Assembly: GCA_903832005.1 (NCBI GenBank)
Contig: CAIKZO010000128.1
Location: forward strand, 33,388 to 97,387
Reading direction: 5' to 3'
DNA length: 64,000 nucleotides
Source of the DNA: Enhydrobacter aerosaccus
GTDB taxonomy: Bacteria; Pseudomonadota; Alphaproteobacteria; Reyranellales; Reyranellaceae
Positions 62,144 through 64,000 of the stretch are shown here, in pieces; position 1 is the first letter of the stretch; every line of letters begins with the position of its first letter. The position numbers were made by a program, and so were the translations under genes. A model generated the notes under the pieces. The model searched no databases and had not been told where the DNA came from. It worked only from the letters and a program-made list of their open reading frames with translations.

Positions 62144-63085
62144 ATGATCGTCTTCCTCACCCGCCGCCTGCTGCAGATCATCCCGACCCTGATCCTGGTG
62201 TCGATGCTGATCTTCGGCCTGCAGCAACTGCTGCCGGGCGATCCCGCGTTGATCATGGCGGGCGAGGAGCGCGATCCTGTGGTGCTGCAACAGATCCGCG
62301 AGCAGTACCGGCTGAACGACCCGATCCCCATACAGTACTTCTACTGGGTGAAGGGCGTGATGTCGGGCAACCTGGGCGAGTCGATGCGGCTCAAGTCCTC
62401 GGTCGCCTCGCTGGTCGCGGAGAAGCTGCCGGTGACCCTCCAGCTCGCCGGCATGGCGCTGCTGATCGCCCTCCTTATCGGCATCCCGGCCGGCATCATC
62501 TCGGCGGTGAAGAAGGAGACCTTCTGGGACTACGGCGCCAACCTCTTCGCGCTATGGGGCCTCAGCACGCCCAATTTCTGGCTGGGCATCCTCATGATCT
62601 TCCTGTTCTCGGTGGAGCTGGGGTGGCTCCCCGCCTCGGGCTACGTGCGCCTCGGCGAGGATTGGAAGCAGAGCCTCGCCACCACGATCATGCCGGCCTT
62701 CGTGCTGGGCAACGCGCTGGCCGCCGTGCTGATGCGGCATACACGTAGTGCGATGCTGCAGGCGATGAACGCCGACTATGTCCGCACCGCGCGCGCCAAG
62801 GGCCTCGCCGAGGGTCGCGTCGTGCTGAAGCATGCCCTTCGTAACGCCATGACGCCTGTGATCACGCTGCTCGCTCTCGACTTCGGCACCTTGCTGTCGG
62901 GCGCGGTGCTGACCGAGCAGATCTTCACCATCCCGGGCTTCGGCAAGCTGATCGTCGACTCGGTGTTCAACCGCGACTACGCCGTGGTGCAGGGCGTCGT
63001 GCTGGTGACCGCCACGACCTACATCAGCCTCAACCTGCTGGCCGACATCGCCTACGTGCTGGTGAACCCGAGGCTCCGAGGATGA
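62144..63085 (+). CDS. dppB: dipeptide-type ABC transporter permease DppB
   Basis: A 313-residue inner membrane permease with six helices. The N-terminal LTRRLLQIIPTLILVSMLIF and the EAA loop TARAKGLAEGRVVLKHALRN (near 209) are typical. It starts 3 bases after the binding-protein stop and overlaps dppC by ATGA. Confidence 0.92.
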   Translation: MIVFLTRRLLQIIPTLILVSMLIFGLQQLLPGDPALIMAGEERDPVVLQQIREQYRLNDPIPIQYFYWVKGVMSGNLGESMRLKSSVASLVAEKLPVTLQLAGMALLIALLIGIPAGIISAVKKETFWDYGANLFALWGLSTPNFWLGILMIFLFSVELGWLPASGYVRLGEDWKQSLATTIMPAFVLGNALAAVLMRHTRSAMLQAMNADYVRTARAKGLAEGRVVLKHALRNAMTPVITLLALDFGTLLSGAVLTEQIFTIPGFGKLIVDSVFNRDYAVVQGVVLVTATTYISLNLLADIAYVLVNPRLRG

Positions 63086-63942
63086 GCATCACCGCCGGCC
63101 TCGAAGAGAATCCCTGGGCGCGCGCCTGGCGTCGCCTGCGCCGGCGCAAGGGCGCGATGGTGGCGCTGTTCGTCGTGATCTTCCTGGTGTCGATCGCGAT
63201 CCTGGCGCCGCTGGTCGCGCCCTACGATCCCACGCTCACCAGCTTCACCACGGTCCGCAAGCCGCCGAGCTGGGCACACTGGTTCGGCACCGACGAGGTC
63301 GGCCGCGACGTGCTCTCCCGAGTGATCTGGGGCGCCCGCGCCTCCCTCAGCGCCGGGCTCGTCTCCGTCGGCATCGCCGTCGGCGCCGGCGTGCCGCTCG
63401 GCCTGCTGGCGGGTTACGCCGGCGGCTGGGTCGACACGGTGCTGTCGCGCCTGGTCGACGCCATGCTGGCGATCCCGTTCCTGATCCTCGCCATTACACT
63501 CGCGGCGTTCCTGGGACCGAGCCTCAGCAATGCGATGATCGCGATCGGCGTGACCGCGACGCCGGTGTTCATCCGCCTGACGCGCGGCCAGACCTTGGGC
63601 GCCAAGGTCGAGGACTATGTCGAGGCCGCGCGCGCCGTCGGCAACCCGCACTGGCGCATTGCGCTGCGCCACGTGCTGCCCAACATCGTGCCGCCGCTGC
63701 TGGTGCAGGCGAGCCTCGCCATCGCCGGCGCCATCATCGCCGAAGCCGCTTTGTCGTTCCTCGGTCTCGGCCAGCAGCCGCCCTCGCCGTCATGGGGCAG
63801 CATGCTGAATGCCGCGCAACGCTTCCTGGCCCAGGCGCCGTGGATGGCGTTCTGGCCCGGCTTCGCGATCTTCTTCGCCGTGCTGTCGTTCAATCTGTTG
63901 GGTGACGGCCTGCGCGACGCGCTGGATCCGCGGCACAAGTGA
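63082..63942 (+). CDS. dppC: dipeptide-type ABC transporter permease DppC
   Basis: A 286-residue inner membrane permease, partner of DppB. The first helix GAMVALFVVIFLVSIAILAP, HWFGTDEVGRDVLSRVIWGA (near 67) and the EAA loop EAARAVGNPHWRIALRHVLP (near 175) are diagnostic. It completes the D-F-A-B-C operon order. The last 58 bases of the window (63943-64000) hold only a small 6-base GC hairpin (63970-63986), no T run and no gene I can support. Confidence 0.92.
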   Translation: MSITAGLEENPWARAWRRLRRRKGAMVALFVVIFLVSIAILAPLVAPYDPTLTSFTTVRKPPSWAHWFGTDEVGRDVLSRVIWGARASLSAGLVSVGIAVGAGVPLGLLAGYAGGWVDTVLSRLVDAMLAIPFLILAITLAAFLGPSLSNAMIAIGVTATPVFIRLTRGQTLGAKVEDYVEAARAVGNPHWRIALRHVLPNIVPPLLVQASLAIAGAIIAEAALSFLGLGQQPPSPSWGSMLNAAQRFLAQAPWMAFWPGFAIFFAVLSFNLLGDGLRDALDPRHK

Positions 63943-64000
63943 CGGGTTAGCGGCTGGCTCAAGCGGACCGCGCGCATCCTGCGCGCTCAACGCCATGAGC

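Noticed and set aside
63970..63986. GCGCGC hairpin at the end of the window.
   Set aside because: Pure GC alternation, no T run, and no evidence of a following gene.

Overview
The window is high-GC DNA (about two thirds G+C by eye), densely coding, with no tRNA, rRNA, CRISPR array, insertion sequence or phage module that I can see. The gene families point to an alphaproteobacterium with a large catabolic and transport repertoire: Bug/TctC receptors, DppBCDF-type and other peptide-binding proteins, tandem TauD-type dioxygenases, NodT/EmrAB efflux, OpgGH, ChrB-like chromate resistance, DUF4142 and hemerythrin stress proteins. A Reyranella- or Bradyrhizobium-like soil or water organism would fit; that is inference from gene content, not a phylogenetic result.

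Layout. 1-3.2 kb: a broken small secreted-protein gene, then 5-oxoprolinase (pxpA divergent from pxpBC, with a palindromic repeat lodged at the pxpB/pxpC junction). 3.3-8.0 kb: a marR-outer membrane factor-emrA-emrB efflux operon in which neighbouring genes overlap by ATGA. 8.0-13.8 kb: DoxX protein, an amidohydrolase plus Bug receptor, and a divergent acyl-CoA carboxylase plus a leaderless peptide-binding-type protein, separated by a large dyad. 14-17.4 kb: tungstate tupAB without an ATPase gene, an AapJ-like binding protein and a Tat-exported protein whose ribosome binding site lies in a hairpin. 17.6-25 kb: two tandem paralogous membrane proteins, a methyltransferase, a DUF5681 pair with one frameshifted member, a repeat cluster, a fatty-acid hydroxylase/DenD pair and an EEP nuclease-like gene. 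25-30.8 kb: SGNH hydrolase, cardiolipin synthase, beta-alanine-type aminotransferase, AcuI, GST. 31-37 kb: DUF2817 peptidase coupled to a peptide-binding protein, IclR regulator, two near-duplicate TauD dioxygenases and a Bug receptor. 37-42.5 kb: opgGH for periplasmic glucans and a convergent OafA-SGNH acyltransferase.

42.6-51.4 kb holds two hydrolases and then a run that looks like a general-stress island: EF-hand protein, YflT-like protein, hemerythrin, a 25-residue membrane peptide, a 59-residue protein, a catalase-fold protein, a UvrA lacking the UvrB-binding domain, and a DUF4142 protein. Several of these follow sequences resembling the EcfG promoter (GGAAC-N16/17-CGTT). 51.5-55.5 kb: an unknown gene, a Cj0069-family ATP-grasp-like protein and a chromate operon (rhodanese-ChrB fusion plus ChrA) with a recognisable promoter. 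55.5-64 kb: YgfZ, then a gamma-glutamyltransferase family gene preceded by a phased GAGACA array, followed by a complete dipeptide ABC transporter (D, F, binding protein, B, C) that ends just before the window does.

The most useful observations outside plain gene calls are regulatory and structural: the IclR-type palindrome at the iclR/tauD divergence, the nested dyad at 10.7 kb, the GAGACA array at 56.5 kb, the ribosome-site hairpin at 17.4 kb, the candidate stress promoters at 44.6-50.5 kb, small genes at 46.45 and 46.63 kb, and two frameshifted genes. I found no clear-cut new defence or mobile system.
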